Assembly: GCF_020991475.1 (NCBI RefSeq)
Contig: NZ_JAJMPA010000001.1
Span: 1 to 64,000, forward strand
Length of the DNA: 64,000 nt
Direction: 5' to 3'
Source: Pedobacter sp. MC2016-14
GTDB lineage: Bacteria; Bacteroidota; Bacteroidia; Sphingobacteriales; Sphingobacteriaceae
In this document: piece after piece, positions 35,152 to 44,254 of the stretch
Layout of the letters: each line of letters opens with the position of its first letter
How positions within the stretch are numbered: the first letter of the stretch is position 1
Made by a program: the position numbers and the translations under genes
Notes under the pieces: generated by a model
What the model saw: only the letters and a program-made list of their open reading frames with translations
Databases searched by the model: none
Told to the model about the DNA's origin: nothing

Positions 35152-38085
35152 ATGAAATCTAAATTTATTTCTATAGCAATTTATGCAATGAAATTTTCAA
35201 TATACCAATTAATAGTTATAACTGTCTGTACCTGTGGAGCTATAGCAAAAAATGCTGAGGCTCAGGGTTTGCTGGATAAAAAGGTATCCTTAAAGGCCGA
35301 ACAGCAAAATATCAAAACCATTATTGAAATGGTAGAGCAGTTAACAGAGGTAAAATTTGTATACAGCACTAAGTCCATCAACGCTTTCAGAAAAGCATCT
35401 ATACAGGCAGACCGCGAAAAGCTAAACTGTTTCCTGAACAAACTACTAAGCCCGTATGCTATTGGCTATAAGGTAATCAATGACAGGATATTGCTCTATG
35501 CAGAAAGTGATGCCGCCATTCAGCAAGCCAGTAACCCAATCTACGAAGATGTAATTACAGGTAAAGTGAGCGACAGCAAAGGGAATGCATTACCGGGCGT
35601 AAGCGTAGCTATAAAAGGCAGCACAAATGGCACGCTGACTGATGCCAACGGACAATTTTCTTTAAAAGTAACCAGTGTGGGCAATTATATTGTAACTTTC
35701 ACCTATGTAGGCTATATTACTAAAGAAGTAACGGTAGATGTAACAGAAGCAAATAAACCAATCAGTATTTCCCTTTCCGAAGATGCGCTACAGCTGGATG
35801 GCGTAGTGGTTACAGGTGGCGGTAATCCTAAAAAGAAACTGGAAAGCAGTGTTGCCTTAACATCTGTAAGCAATAAAGACATCGCAAACAGAGCACCTTT
35901 AAACAGTACCGACTTATTAAAAGCAATACCAGGCTTAACCGTAGAAAGTACAGGTGGTGATGGACCCGGAAACGTTTGGGTAAGGGGATTTCCTCAACAA
36001 GGTGGGTATATTTTTCTGGGAATCCAGGAAGACGGTTTACCATTATTACCCACAGGATTTAATACCAATCCATCGGTAGACCAATATTATAAAACAGATT
36101 TAACCATTCAAAATATCGAAGCCATTCGTGGTGGTAACGCTTCTATAGTACAAGCCAACACTCCTGGCGCTGTGATAAACAACATTAGCTATTCTGGCGC
36201 AGATAAAGCCTACGGACAATTTAAATTTACAACAGGTCTATCACAGGGCTTGTATCGTGTAGATGGTAATACCGGTGGAAAGCTTAGCGAGCATGTAAGG
36301 TTTAACATCGGCGGTTTTTACCGCACAGATAATGGTGTAGTAGATCAAGGCTTCTCTCCTGCCAACCAAGGCGGACAGATTAAAGGCAACATGACCTTTA
36401 ATTTCAAAAACAACAAAGGTTTTATCCGGGTATATGGAAAATACCTGAACGATAAGGTTCAATTTCTATTAACCAGTTACTATCCATATGATGGAACAGG
36501 CAAACCAACAACTTATCGTGATTATGATATGGCTTCTCAATCTATCGTGCCTTTACAAACAGAGTGGAGTTACAATGATCCGGCAGGAACTGCGCACAAT
36601 TTTAGTTTAACAGATGGTATCCACACCAAACTAGGATCGGGTGGTTTCCAGTTTAACTATGCAACAGATGCTGGCTGGCAAATTGTAAATAATTTCCGCT
36701 ATCAAAATACACACACTAACAGTACCTATACTGTACCAAGTGGAATTGCCGCCAGAACTTCTGCAACACCATATTATTACCCAGGTGGTGCAGTTGCCCC
36801 ATTTGTGGCCGGCGATCAGGTAATTACCTCATCAGCAAACGGACAAATTAATAGCGACATGCAAATTGTCAACTACGTTGATTTTAGGAAAACCGTCCGC
36901 AACCATAGTATAAGCATAGGCGGTGGCATTCATCAGTACAATCGAGATGATATACGTTATGCTTTCAGGTCTTTCTCCGAATTTAAAGAACACCCAAGCA
37001 TCCTTTTGCAATCGCCTACTGCAGCAGAAAGAACAATTCAAACAAAAAATACTTTTATTGGCCATACCAGAACATTGTCTTTGTATGCAAGTGATGAAAT
37101 TAAACTTTCAGAACAATGGAGACTGGATATTGGTGCAAGGGTAGACAATCAGAATGTAAAAGGCGATCGCCCTTACTATGCATTAAATACTTCAGGGGCA
37201 CCTGTAATTACGGCATCTGCTACACCAAACATATTAGGTTATACTGCTTATAACGAAACCCTCACCAACTGGGCCGCCTCTGTAGGTGCCAACTATAAAA
37301 TAAGCAGCAGCACAAGCATGTTTGCCCGTGTTACCAAGGCTTATAATGCGCCAAATATTGGCGACTACAACGCCTCGGCTTACAACGCAGCCAACATAAA
37401 AAAACGGCCGGTTTATTTAGCAGAGATTGGCTATAAATACGCAAAAAACAACCTGGCTATCTTTGCATCAGGAAGTTATTCGGCCATTAAAAACACTTCA
37501 TTAACCATCAATGTACCTACCATTGCAGCGGGCACACAAGCGCTTGTTGCCTTTGGTTCTACACGTACATTTAGTGCAGAGTATGAGGTTTCTTATAAAA
37601 TTGCAAAACCGCTTAGCTTAAGGCTTACCGGCACATTACAAGATTCTAAATACACCGACTACGAAGCTTCTACAAGTGGAAATGCTGCAGTACAGGCACA
37701 ATATGGAGATCGTGTTTACAGCTTTACCGGTAAAAGAACAGAAAGGGTACCTGTGCTAAATACAGAACTTGGTGCCAATTATGATTACAAAAACTTCAAC
37801 CTGTATGTGGCCGCAAATTACGTTGGCAGCCGCTTCACCTCACCAAGCGACAGCTATAGATTGCCAGCTTACATGGTCATGAAAGCCGGAGCTGGTTATA
37901 ACTTTACCAAAAGAGTGGCCGTACGCTTCTGGGCAGATAACATTTTAAATGCTAAAGTACTTACCGAGGGTGATGTCCGCGGAGATCAGTTCAGAGACTT
38001 TTCTGCAGTTACACCAGGTACGCTAATGATTGGCAGGACTTTACTGCAACGCACCTATTGGGGATCACTAGCTTATTCATTTTAA
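35152..38085 (+). CDS. STN-domain TonB-dependent receptor
   Basis: A 977-residue outer-membrane receptor. Signal peptide about 1-38 (ending AEAQ), STN signalling domain about 45-120 (VSLKAEQQNIKTIIEMVEQL), a CarboxypepD_reg-like domain (GKVSDSKGNALPGVSVAIKG), the plug (LLKAIPGLTVESTGGDG, NVWVRGFPQQ) and a 22-strand barrel ending YWGSLAYSF. The STN domain is the part that signals to FecR. No SusD gene follows, and the plug looks like the siderophore/small-ligand class rather than SusC. In this context it probably imports a glycoside or oligosaccharide, though an iron chelate cannot be excluded by sequence alone. Confidence 0.92.
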   Translation: MKSKFISIAIYAMKFSIYQLIVITVCTCGAIAKNAEAQGLLDKKVSLKAEQQNIKTIIEMVEQLTEVKFVYSTKSINAFRKASIQADREKLNCFLNKLLSPYAIGYKVINDRILLYAESDAAIQQASNPIYEDVITGKVSDSKGNALPGVSVAIKGSTNGTLTDANGQFSLKVTSVGNYIVTFTYVGYITKEVTVDVTEANKPISISLSEDALQLDGVVVTGGGNPKKKLESSVALTSVSNKDIANRAPLNSTDLLKAIPGLTVESTGGDGPGNVWVRGFPQQGGYIFLGIQEDGLPLLPTGFNTNPSVDQYYKTDLTIQNIEAIRGGNASIVQANTPGAVINNISYSGADKAYGQFKFTTGLSQGLYRVDGNTGGKLSEHVRFNIGGFYRTDNGVVDQGFSPANQGGQIKGNMTFNFKNNKGFIRVYGKYLNDKVQFLLTSYYPYDGTGKPTTYRDYDMASQSIVPLQTEWSYNDPAGTAHNFSLTDGIHTKLGSGGFQFNYATDAGWQIVNNFRYQNTHTNSTYTVPSGIAARTSATPYYYPGGAVAPFVAGDQVITSSANGQINSDMQIVNYVDFRKTVRNHSISIGGGIHQYNRDDIRYAFRSFSEFKEHPSILLQSPTAAERTIQTKNTFIGHTRTLSLYASDEIKLSEQWRLDIGARVDNQNVKGDRPYYALNTSGAPVITASATPNILGYTAYNETLTNWAASVGANYKISSSTSMFARVTKAYNAPNIGDYNASAYNAANIKKRPVYLAEIGYKYAKNNLAIFASGSYSAIKNTSLTINVPTIAAGTQALVAFGSTRTFSAEYEVSYKIAKPLSLRLTGTLQDSKYTDYEASTSGNAAVQAQYGDRVYSFTGKRTERVPVLNTELGANYDYKNFNLYVAANYVGSRFTSPSDSYRLPAYMVMKAGAGYNFTKRVAVRFWADNILNAKVLTEGDVRGDQFRDFSAVTPGTLMIGRTLLQRTYWGSLAYSF

Positions 38086-38093
38086 AAAAAGAG

Positions 38094-38124
38094 AAGGTCA
38101 GATCGTTTGATCTGGCCTTTTTTA
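38094..38124 (+). terminator. Terminator after the receptor gene
   Basis: AAGGTCAGAT (38094-38103) pairs with ATCTGGCCTT (38110-38119) with one G-U pair, six-base loop, followed by TTTTATG. It probably limits but may not abolish read-through into the next gene, which starts at 38144. Confidence 0.8.
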
Positions 38125-38143
38125 TGACTTAAACTTATTTACA

Positions 38144-39070
38144 ATGAGCAACAGAAGAACTTTTTTACAACAAACGGGCCTTGCTGCGGTAGCAGCCTTA
38201 GTAAGCCAAAGGGCATTTGCATCAGCCCTTGGAACCATAACAGCGCCATGCGTTATGACAAAACATAAAATCGGCATCCAGCTATTTACCTTACGGGAAT
38301 TACTGATGAAAGATGTTAAAAGCACCATTACAGAAGTGAGTAAAATTGGCTACAACCAGGTTGAAACCTACTATGGATACCCCGGAGCATATGAAACTAA
38401 AGGCTTTTGGGGCTTGAATCCTAAAGAATTTAAAGTCCTTTTAGCGCAAAACAACCTAAGTTCGCCCGCAGGACATTACAACACCACTGCCTTTCTAAGT
38501 AAAGATGGTACAGATGAAGTTTTAAAAAGCCATGTAGAAACCGCAGCTACCGTAGGTCAAAAGTATTTTATTATTCCCGGACTTCCAGCTGACCTGCGCA
38601 AAAACGGCACACTTGACGATTACAAAGAAATGGCGGCTAAGTTTAACACAGCGGCTGAGCTTTGCGCTGCCAATGGATTAAAACTGGCGTACCACAACCA
38701 TAATTTTGAATTTAAAGATCAGGGCAATGGGCAAACCGGGTTCGAGATCCTGCTAAAAGAAACCGACCCTAAGCTGGTAAATTTTGAACTGGATCTTTTT
38801 TGGGCGGTAAATGCAGGCCTTGATCCTTTGGCTTTGTTTGCAAACCACCCCGGACGCTTTAAACTATGGCATGTCAAAGATATGGACAAAGCAGATAAGA
38901 ATGTATATACAGAAGTTGGCACAGGAAGCATTGATTTTAAAAGTATTTTTAAAGCCGCCAAGCTATCAGGTGTTGAATATTTCCTTTTAGAACAGGATGT
39001 CATCAAAATTGACCCTTATCAAAGCATCACGCAAAGTTTAAACTATGTGAAAGAAACGCTGCTAAAATAG
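38144..39070 (+). CDS. Tat-exported TIM-barrel protein (sugar phosphate isomerase/epimerase family)
   Basis: A 308-residue AP_endonuc_2 (xylose isomerase-like) TIM barrel. The leader NRRTFLQQTGLAAVAALV carries a twin-arginine motif, so it is exported folded, which makes a role on sugar phosphates unlikely. Motifs IGIQLFTLRE, AYHNHNFEF, FELDLFW and LWHVKDMDKAD supply the His/Glu/Asp metal ligands. It is clearly paralogous to the protein at 47110-47991 (same AYHNHNFEF and KDMDKAD segments). In this locus it may act on a 3-keto-sugar or 3-keto-glycoside in the periplasm; this is inference. Confidence 0.85.
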   Translation: MSNRRTFLQQTGLAAVAALVSQRAFASALGTITAPCVMTKHKIGIQLFTLRELLMKDVKSTITEVSKIGYNQVETYYGYPGAYETKGFWGLNPKEFKVLLAQNNLSSPAGHYNTTAFLSKDGTDEVLKSHVETAATVGQKYFIIPGLPADLRKNGTLDDYKEMAAKFNTAAELCAANGLKLAYHNHNFEFKDQGNGQTGFEILLKETDPKLVNFELDLFWAVNAGLDPLALFANHPGRFKLWHVKDMDKADKNVYTEVGTGSIDFKSIFKAAKLSGVEYFLLEQDVIKIDPYQSITQSLNYVKETLLK

Positions 39071-39212
39071 CCTTAAGCCCGACCTCCAGTAACAAAATTA
39101 CGAGACTTAAAAAAGTAGTGTGTATTTTTTACACTTTGTCATAACAATTATCTAATTTAGTTGGCAGAAGATGAGCAATACATCGGAAACCAAATTTTAA
39201 ACCAAAACCACT

Positions 39213-39878
39213 ATGGATAGAAGAGACGCAGTGAAGAGTTTTGCCTTTCTTATGGGAGGAGCATTATCAGCCACAACAATTGGCGTATTTTTAGAAGGAT
39301 GCGGCAACGATTCAAAGAAAGGTAATGCAAACCTATTTTCGGCAGATCATGAAAAAATCCTTGCCGAACTGGCAGACACCATTATCCCGGATACCAAAAC
39401 ACCAGGCGCAAAAGCCGCCGGTGTAGGGCCGTTCATTGCAATGATGATTCGCGATTGTTACCCGGAACCCGCACGTGAAGAATTTTTAAGAGGCCTGAAT
39501 GACCTTGAAGAGCGTGCAGACAAAAAATTCAGCAAATCTTTTGTAGCGATTACGCCTGCACAACGCATAGAGCTCCTAAACGTAATCAGGGATGAAACCG
39601 TTGCATCGCAAAAAGCAGACGAGGAAAAAACAGGGCCTGCTAAGTCTACAGATAATATTTCAACACCAAAGTCTGCTAAGGAAGACCTTACCAAACCCAT
39701 GGCCGCCAAAGAAAGGTATCAGGAAAAACCTTATTTCTTTGCCATTGCAAGAGATTTGACCTTACTGGGTTACTTTACCTCAGAAATTGGTGCCACACAG
39801 GCTTACGAATACGTCGCTATTCCCGGCCGTTATGATGGATGTGTAGATTTAAAACCAGGCCAGCGTGTTTGGGCCTAA
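39213..39878 (+). CDS. Gluconate 2-dehydrogenase subunit 3 family protein
   Basis: A 221-residue small subunit of a GMC-type membrane-associated dehydrogenase. The N-terminus MDRRDAVKSFAFLMGG has twin arginines 3-4 and is followed by a lipobox ending at Cys30 (LEGC), so it is exported by Tat and probably lipidated. The family core is FSADHEKILAELADTIIPDT and YFTSEIGATQAYEYV. Its Tat leader usually carries the leaderless FAD subunit across the membrane with it. That subunit is encoded 16 bases downstream. It opens a run of nine closely spaced genes. Confidence 0.9.
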   Translation: MDRRDAVKSFAFLMGGALSATTIGVFLEGCGNDSKKGNANLFSADHEKILAELADTIIPDTKTPGAKAAGVGPFIAMMIRDCYPEPAREEFLRGLNDLEERADKKFSKSFVAITPAQRIELLNVIRDETVASQKADEEKTGPAKSTDNISTPKSAKEDLTKPMAAKERYQEKPYFFAIARDLTLLGYFTSEIGATQAYEYVAIPGRYDGCVDLKPGQRVWA

Positions 39879-39894
39879 AAATATTTAAAATATA

Positions 39895-41598
39895 ATGAGC
39901 AATTTAAATACAAAAGCAACAGCGCAAAATACTTATGATGCCATCGTTGTAGGATCTGGAATTAGTGGCGGATGGGCAGCCAAGGAACTGACCGAAAAAG
40001 GCTTAAAAGTTTTACTACTGGAAAGAGGCCGCAATGTAGAGCACATTAAAGATTATACCACGGCTATGAAAAAGCCATGGGAATTTGAACACCGGGGCAG
40101 GCTTACCGAAGCACAAAAGGAAAGCCATCCGGTACAAAAAAGAGATTATCCTTATACTGAATTTACAGAAAGCTTCTGGGTAAATGATCATGAATGCCCT
40201 TATACAGAAGTAAAACGCTTTGACTGGTACCGGGGTTTCCATGTTGGTGGAAAATCATTAATGTGGGGCCGCCAGAGTTACCGGTTTAGTGACCTTAACT
40301 TTGAAGACAATAAAAAAGATGGTCATGGTACCGACTGGCCAATCCGTTATAAAGACCTTGAGAAATGGTACGATTACGTAGAGCGTTTTGCAGGAATCAG
40401 CGGACAAGTAGAAAACTGGCCTGCCTTGCCAGACGGGCAGTTCCTTCCTCCTATGGAAATGAACTGCGTGGAGAAGTCTGTCAAAAAACGTATTGAAGAA
40501 AAGTGGAAAAAGGAGCGCATCATGACCATCGGTCGTACAGCCAACTTAACGGTAGAGCATGGTGGACGTGGAAAATGCCAGTATCGTAATTTATGCAGTA
40601 GGGGCTGTCCTTTTGGTGCTTATTTTAGCACCCAATCTTCTACCCTCCCTGCGGCTGTTGCCACCGGCAACCTTACTTTGCGCCCTTTTTCGCTGGTAGA
40701 GTCTATCATTTATGATAAAGAAACGCAGAAAGCGAAAGGTGTTCGTGTCATTGATTCAGAAACCAACGAAAATGTGGAGTTCTTTGCTAAAATTGTATTT
40801 GTAAATGGTTCAACTTTAGGTTCTACATTTTTACTGCTTAACTCTACTTCTGCCGAGCATCCGAATGGATTAGGTAATGGAAGCGGAGAACTCGGGCATA
40901 ATTTAATGGACCACCATTTCCGCTGCGGCGCTTCCGGAGAAGCAGAAGGATTCGAAGATAAATATACTTACGGCCGCCGTGCAAATGGCATTTACGTTCC
41001 GCGTTACCAGAATATGGGAAATGACAAACGTGATTATCTAAGAGGCTTTGGTTACCAGGGAGGGGCCAGCAGAACTGGATGGCATAAAGATGTCGCCGAA
41101 CTTGCTTTTGGTGGTGACTTTAAAGATCAAATGACAGTACCAGGCATCTGGAATATGGGCCTTGGTGGTTTCGGTGAATCTTTACCTTACCACGAAAACA
41201 GGGTTTATATTGATAAAACCAAGAAAGACAAATGGGGAATGCCAGTATTAGCGATTGATTGTGAGTTTAAAGAAAACGAACAAAAAATGCGCGTAGCCAT
41301 GATGAACGATGCTGCGGAAATGCTGGAAGCTGCAGGCTTAAAAAACATAAAAACCTATGACAATGGCTCTTCACCTGGTATGGCTATCCATGAACAAGGT
41401 ACAGCACGTATGGGTAATGATCCAAAAACTTCTGTTTTAAATAAGTGGAACCAGATACACGAAGTGAAAAATGTATTTGTAACAGATGGCTCTTGTATGC
41501 CTTCCATTGCCTGCCAGAATCCATCACTTACATTTATGGCTTTAACAGCACGAGCAGCTGATTTTGCTGTGAGCGAACTTAAAAAAGGAAACCTGTAA
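39895..41598 (+). CDS. GMC-family FAD dehydrogenase, probable glucoside 3-dehydrogenase
   Basis: A 567-residue catalytic subunit. FAD motif GSGISGG (20-26), catalytic His499 (AIHEQGTARMG) and Asn542 (QNPSLTFMA) with the usual spacing of about 43. Cys228, Cys234 and Cys238 (GKCQYRNLCSRGCPFGA) occupy the place where the FAD-glucose dehydrogenase family binds a [3Fe-4S] cluster, so electrons can flow to a cytochrome. No leader of its own. With subunit 3 and the cytochrome c at 43850 it should form a periplasmic sugar dehydrogenase; the DUF1080 neighbour points to oxidation at C3 of glycosides. The next gene starts directly after its stop. Confidence 0.88.
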   Translation: MSNLNTKATAQNTYDAIVVGSGISGGWAAKELTEKGLKVLLLERGRNVEHIKDYTTAMKKPWEFEHRGRLTEAQKESHPVQKRDYPYTEFTESFWVNDHECPYTEVKRFDWYRGFHVGGKSLMWGRQSYRFSDLNFEDNKKDGHGTDWPIRYKDLEKWYDYVERFAGISGQVENWPALPDGQFLPPMEMNCVEKSVKKRIEEKWKKERIMTIGRTANLTVEHGGRGKCQYRNLCSRGCPFGAYFSTQSSTLPAAVATGNLTLRPFSLVESIIYDKETQKAKGVRVIDSETNENVEFFAKIVFVNGSTLGSTFLLLNSTSAEHPNGLGNGSGELGHNLMDHHFRCGASGEAEGFEDKYTYGRRANGIYVPRYQNMGNDKRDYLRGFGYQGGASRTGWHKDVAELAFGGDFKDQMTVPGIWNMGLGGFGESLPYHENRVYIDKTKKDKWGMPVLAIDCEFKENEQKMRVAMMNDAAEMLEAAGLKNIKTYDNGSSPGMAIHEQGTARMGNDPKTSVLNKWNQIHEVKNVFVTDGSCMPSIACQNPSLTFMALTARAADFAVSELKKGNL

Positions 41599-42759
41599 AT
41601 GATACACAGAAAACTAAGAATGGGGATGATTGGTGGCGGCAAAGATGCCTTTATTGGCGCCGTACACCGTATTGCTGCAAATATAGACGGGCAGATAGAG
41701 TTTTGCTGCGGTGCCTTAAGTGCAGACCCTGAAATTGCAAGGGAATCCGGAAGAATCCTTTTTCTTCCGGAAAACCGGATTTACACTACTTACCAGGAAT
41801 TGTTTGAAAAAGAAAGTAAACTACCTGAAACAGAACGTATAGATTTCGTAACTATAGTAACGCCAAACTTTGCCCATTTTGAGCCTGCTATGATGGCACT
41901 TGATCATGGTTTTAACGTAGTGGTAGAAAAACCGATGACTTTATCACTGGAAGAGGCCATCTTGCTTCGCGATAAAGTGGTTTCAACTGGCCTTACACTT
42001 TGCCTAACACACACCTATTCTGGTTACCCTATGGTAAAACAGGCACGGCAAATGGTTAAAGAAGGTAGCCTTGGTGCTATCCGTAAAGTAATGGTAGAAT
42101 ACCCGCAAGGTTGGCTAAGCACCCTAACAGAGCGCGAAGGTAACGCAGGTGCAGCCTGGAGAACAGATCCTAAAAAAAGTGGTAAAAGTGGTTGCATGGG
42201 CGATATTGGCACACATGCGGCACAACTGGCTGAATACATCTCAGGCTTAAAGATCACCAGACTTTGTGCCGATTTAAATATTGTGGTTCCCGGACGTGGT
42301 TTAGATGATGACGGGAACGTGCTGTTGAAATTTGATAACGGTGCAAATGGTGTTTTGATTGCTTCGCAAATTGCTGCAGGCGAAGAAAATGCACTCAAAA
42401 TTAAAGTATACGGAGAAAAAGGTGGATTGGAATGGCACCAAATGGAACCTAATACACTGATACTGAAATGGCTGGATCAACCAGCACAAATATATCGTGC
42501 TGGTCAGCCCTACCTCTCTGATGTAGCCAAACACAACACCCGTGTTCCTGGTGGTCATCCTGAAGGATATCTGGAAGCATTTGCCAACATCTATCGCAAT
42601 TTTGCGGCTACACTTGCTGCAAAGCTAAGAGGTGAACAACCAAACGCATTTCAACTCGATTTTCCCAATGCAGAAGATGGCGTAAGGGGTATGGCTTTTA
42701 TAGAAAATGTAGTGGCCTCAGGCCAGAGCAACCAGAAATGGCATGAATTTAAGATCTAG
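41599..42759 (+). CDS. Gfo/Idh/MocA family oxidoreductase
   Basis: A 386-residue NAD(P)-dependent sugar dehydrogenase. The N-terminal Rossmann domain starts MGMIGGGKDAFIG; EKP (110-112) and GDIGTHAAQ with Asp202 and His206 are the active-site residues of the family. No signal peptide, so it works in the cytoplasm. In related loci such enzymes reversibly oxidise the C3 hydroxyl of sugars or glycosides. Its ATG follows the stop of the GMC gene with no spacing, and the next gene starts three bases after its own stop. Confidence 0.9.
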   Translation: MIHRKLRMGMIGGGKDAFIGAVHRIAANIDGQIEFCCGALSADPEIARESGRILFLPENRIYTTYQELFEKESKLPETERIDFVTIVTPNFAHFEPAMMALDHGFNVVVEKPMTLSLEEAILLRDKVVSTGLTLCLTHTYSGYPMVKQARQMVKEGSLGAIRKVMVEYPQGWLSTLTEREGNAGAAWRTDPKKSGKSGCMGDIGTHAAQLAEYISGLKITRLCADLNIVVPGRGLDDDGNVLLKFDNGANGVLIASQIAAGEENALKIKVYGEKGGLEWHQMEPNTLILKWLDQPAQIYRAGQPYLSDVAKHNTRVPGGHPEGYLEAFANIYRNFAATLAAKLRGEQPNAFQLDFPNAEDGVRGMAFIENVVASGQSNQKWHEFKI

Positions 42760-42762
42760 AAC

Positions 42763-43818
42763 ATGACAACAATTAAAGGACCTGCTGTATTTTTAGCGCA
42801 GTTTATTACAGATGAAGCCCCGTTTAATTCTCTTAACGGGATTTGCGAATGGGCTGCGAGTCTTGGTTTTAAAGGCATACAAATGCCTACACTTGATACC
42901 AGATTTATAGATCTGCAACTGGCGGCAGAAAGCAAAGACTATGCAGATGAGCTGAAAGGCAAAGTGGCTGCCCATGGTTTAGAAATAACAGAATTGTCTA
43001 CGCATTTACAGGGACAGCTGGTAGCCGTTAATCCGGCATACGACCTTGCTTTTGATGCTTTTGCGCCCGATGCTTACAAAAACAACCCTGCTGCCAGAAC
43101 TGAATGGGCAGTACAGCAACTAAAATATGCTGCAAAAGCTTCTCAAAACCTTGGCTTAAATGCGCACGCTACCTTTAGCGGGTCGTTGTTGTGGCATATG
43201 TTTCATCCCTGGCCACAGAGACCAGAAGGGCTGGTAGACGCTGGATTTACTGAACTTGCAAAACGTTGGTTACCAATTTTGAATGAGTTTGACAAAAATG
43301 GCGTAGACCTATGTTATGAAATCCATCCCGGTGAGGATTTATTTGATGGCATTACTTATGAAATGTTTCTCGAAAAAGTGAACAACCACCCTCGTGCATG
43401 TTTACTATATGACCCCTCCCATTTTGTACTTCAGCAGCTGGATTATATCCAGTATATTGATTTCTACCATGAGCGCATCAAAGCCTTTCATGTTAAAGAT
43501 GCCGAATTTAATGCCACAGGAAAACAAGGAACTTTTGGCGGTTACCAAAGCTGGGCAAACCGCGCAGGGCGTTACCGCTCTCCGGGAGACGGACAGGTAG
43601 ATTTTAAAACCATCTTCAGCAAGCTGGCGCAGTACGATTTTACCGGCTGGGCCGTTATGGAATGGGAATGCGCCATTAAAGAGGCCGGTGTAGGTGCCAG
43701 AGAAGGAGCAGAACTGATCAAAAAGATGATTATTCCAGTTACAGACCGTGCTTTTGACGACTTTGCTGCATCAGGCGGCAATGAAGATTTTAACAAGAAG
43801 ATTTTAGGGCTTGCCTAG
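42763..43818 (+). CDS. Cytoplasmic TIM-barrel sugar isomerase/epimerase-like protein
   Basis: A 351-residue AP_endonuc_2 TIM barrel without signal peptide. Likely metal ligands lie in CYEIHPGED, LLYDPSHF, IKAFHVKDAE and AVMEWEC. It is longer than the exported TIM barrels of this locus and only distantly related to them. It may process 3-keto sugars made by the neighbouring Gfo/Idh/MocA enzyme in the cytoplasm, for instance by isomerisation or elimination; the reaction cannot be deduced from sequence. Confidence 0.85.
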   Translation: MTTIKGPAVFLAQFITDEAPFNSLNGICEWAASLGFKGIQMPTLDTRFIDLQLAAESKDYADELKGKVAAHGLEITELSTHLQGQLVAVNPAYDLAFDAFAPDAYKNNPAARTEWAVQQLKYAAKASQNLGLNAHATFSGSLLWHMFHPWPQRPEGLVDAGFTELAKRWLPILNEFDKNGVDLCYEIHPGEDLFDGITYEMFLEKVNNHPRACLLYDPSHFVLQQLDYIQYIDFYHERIKAFHVKDAEFNATGKQGTFGGYQSWANRAGRYRSPGDGQVDFKTIFSKLAQYDFTGWAVMEWECAIKEAGVGAREGAELIKKMIIPVTDRAFDDFAASGGNEDFNKKILGLA

Positions 43819-43849
43819 CCACATACCAAACACAAAAAAACCATATCAC

Positions 43850-44251
43850 ATGAAAAGAAACCTATTAACCCTAAGCTCCCTTACCGTTATAGTTGCCCTT
43901 GCTGCTGCCTGTGGCGGAAACTCGTCTACAGAAACTTCTGGCGAAAGCACAGCCACTACCAACACCACAGTTGCCGCTGCACAACCAGAGCCTATGAAAC
44001 CGGGAGAGAAACTAATCAACAAGGCCGATTGTATTGGATGCCACAATAAAACACAAAAAATAATTGGTCCTGCTTATGTAGAGATTGCAGCTAAATATGA
44101 AGCTACAGATAAAAACATTGATATGCTGGCCGGCAAAATTATTGACGGTGGGAAAGGTGTATGGGGAGAACTTGCAATGACACCTCACGCCGGAATGAGT
44201 AAAGATGATGCCAAAGAAATGGTAAAGTATATTTTATCACTAAAACAATAA
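43850..44251 (+). CDS. Lipoprotein c-type cytochrome
   Basis: A 133-residue monohaem cytochrome c. The leader ends at lipidated Cys21 (AAAC), a Thr/Ser-rich linker follows (about 24-48), then the haem motif CIGCH (61-65) and the axial methionine, probably Met110 in GELAMTPHAG. It is the likely electron acceptor of the GMC dehydrogenase. The ATG at 43850 is chosen because it begins the lipoprotein leader; the alternative frame from 43811 overlaps the upstream gene. Confidence 0.9.
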   Translation: MKRNLLTLSSLTVIVALAAACGGNSSTETSGESTATTNTTVAAAQPEPMKPGEKLINKADCIGCHNKTQKIIGPAYVEIAAKYEATDKNIDMLAGKIIDGGKGVWGELAMTPHAGMSKDDAKEMVKYILSLKQ

Positions 44252-44254
44252 GAC

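Noticed and set aside
35152..38085. SusC assignment for the TonB receptor
   Set aside because: No SusD gene follows and the plug region lacks the SusC-type features; an STN-bearing non-SusC receptor fits better.
39118..39133. GTGTA/TACAC hairpin before the GMC subunit 3 gene as an operator
   Set aside because: Only five-base arms around a T-run; likely chance in A/T-rich sequence.
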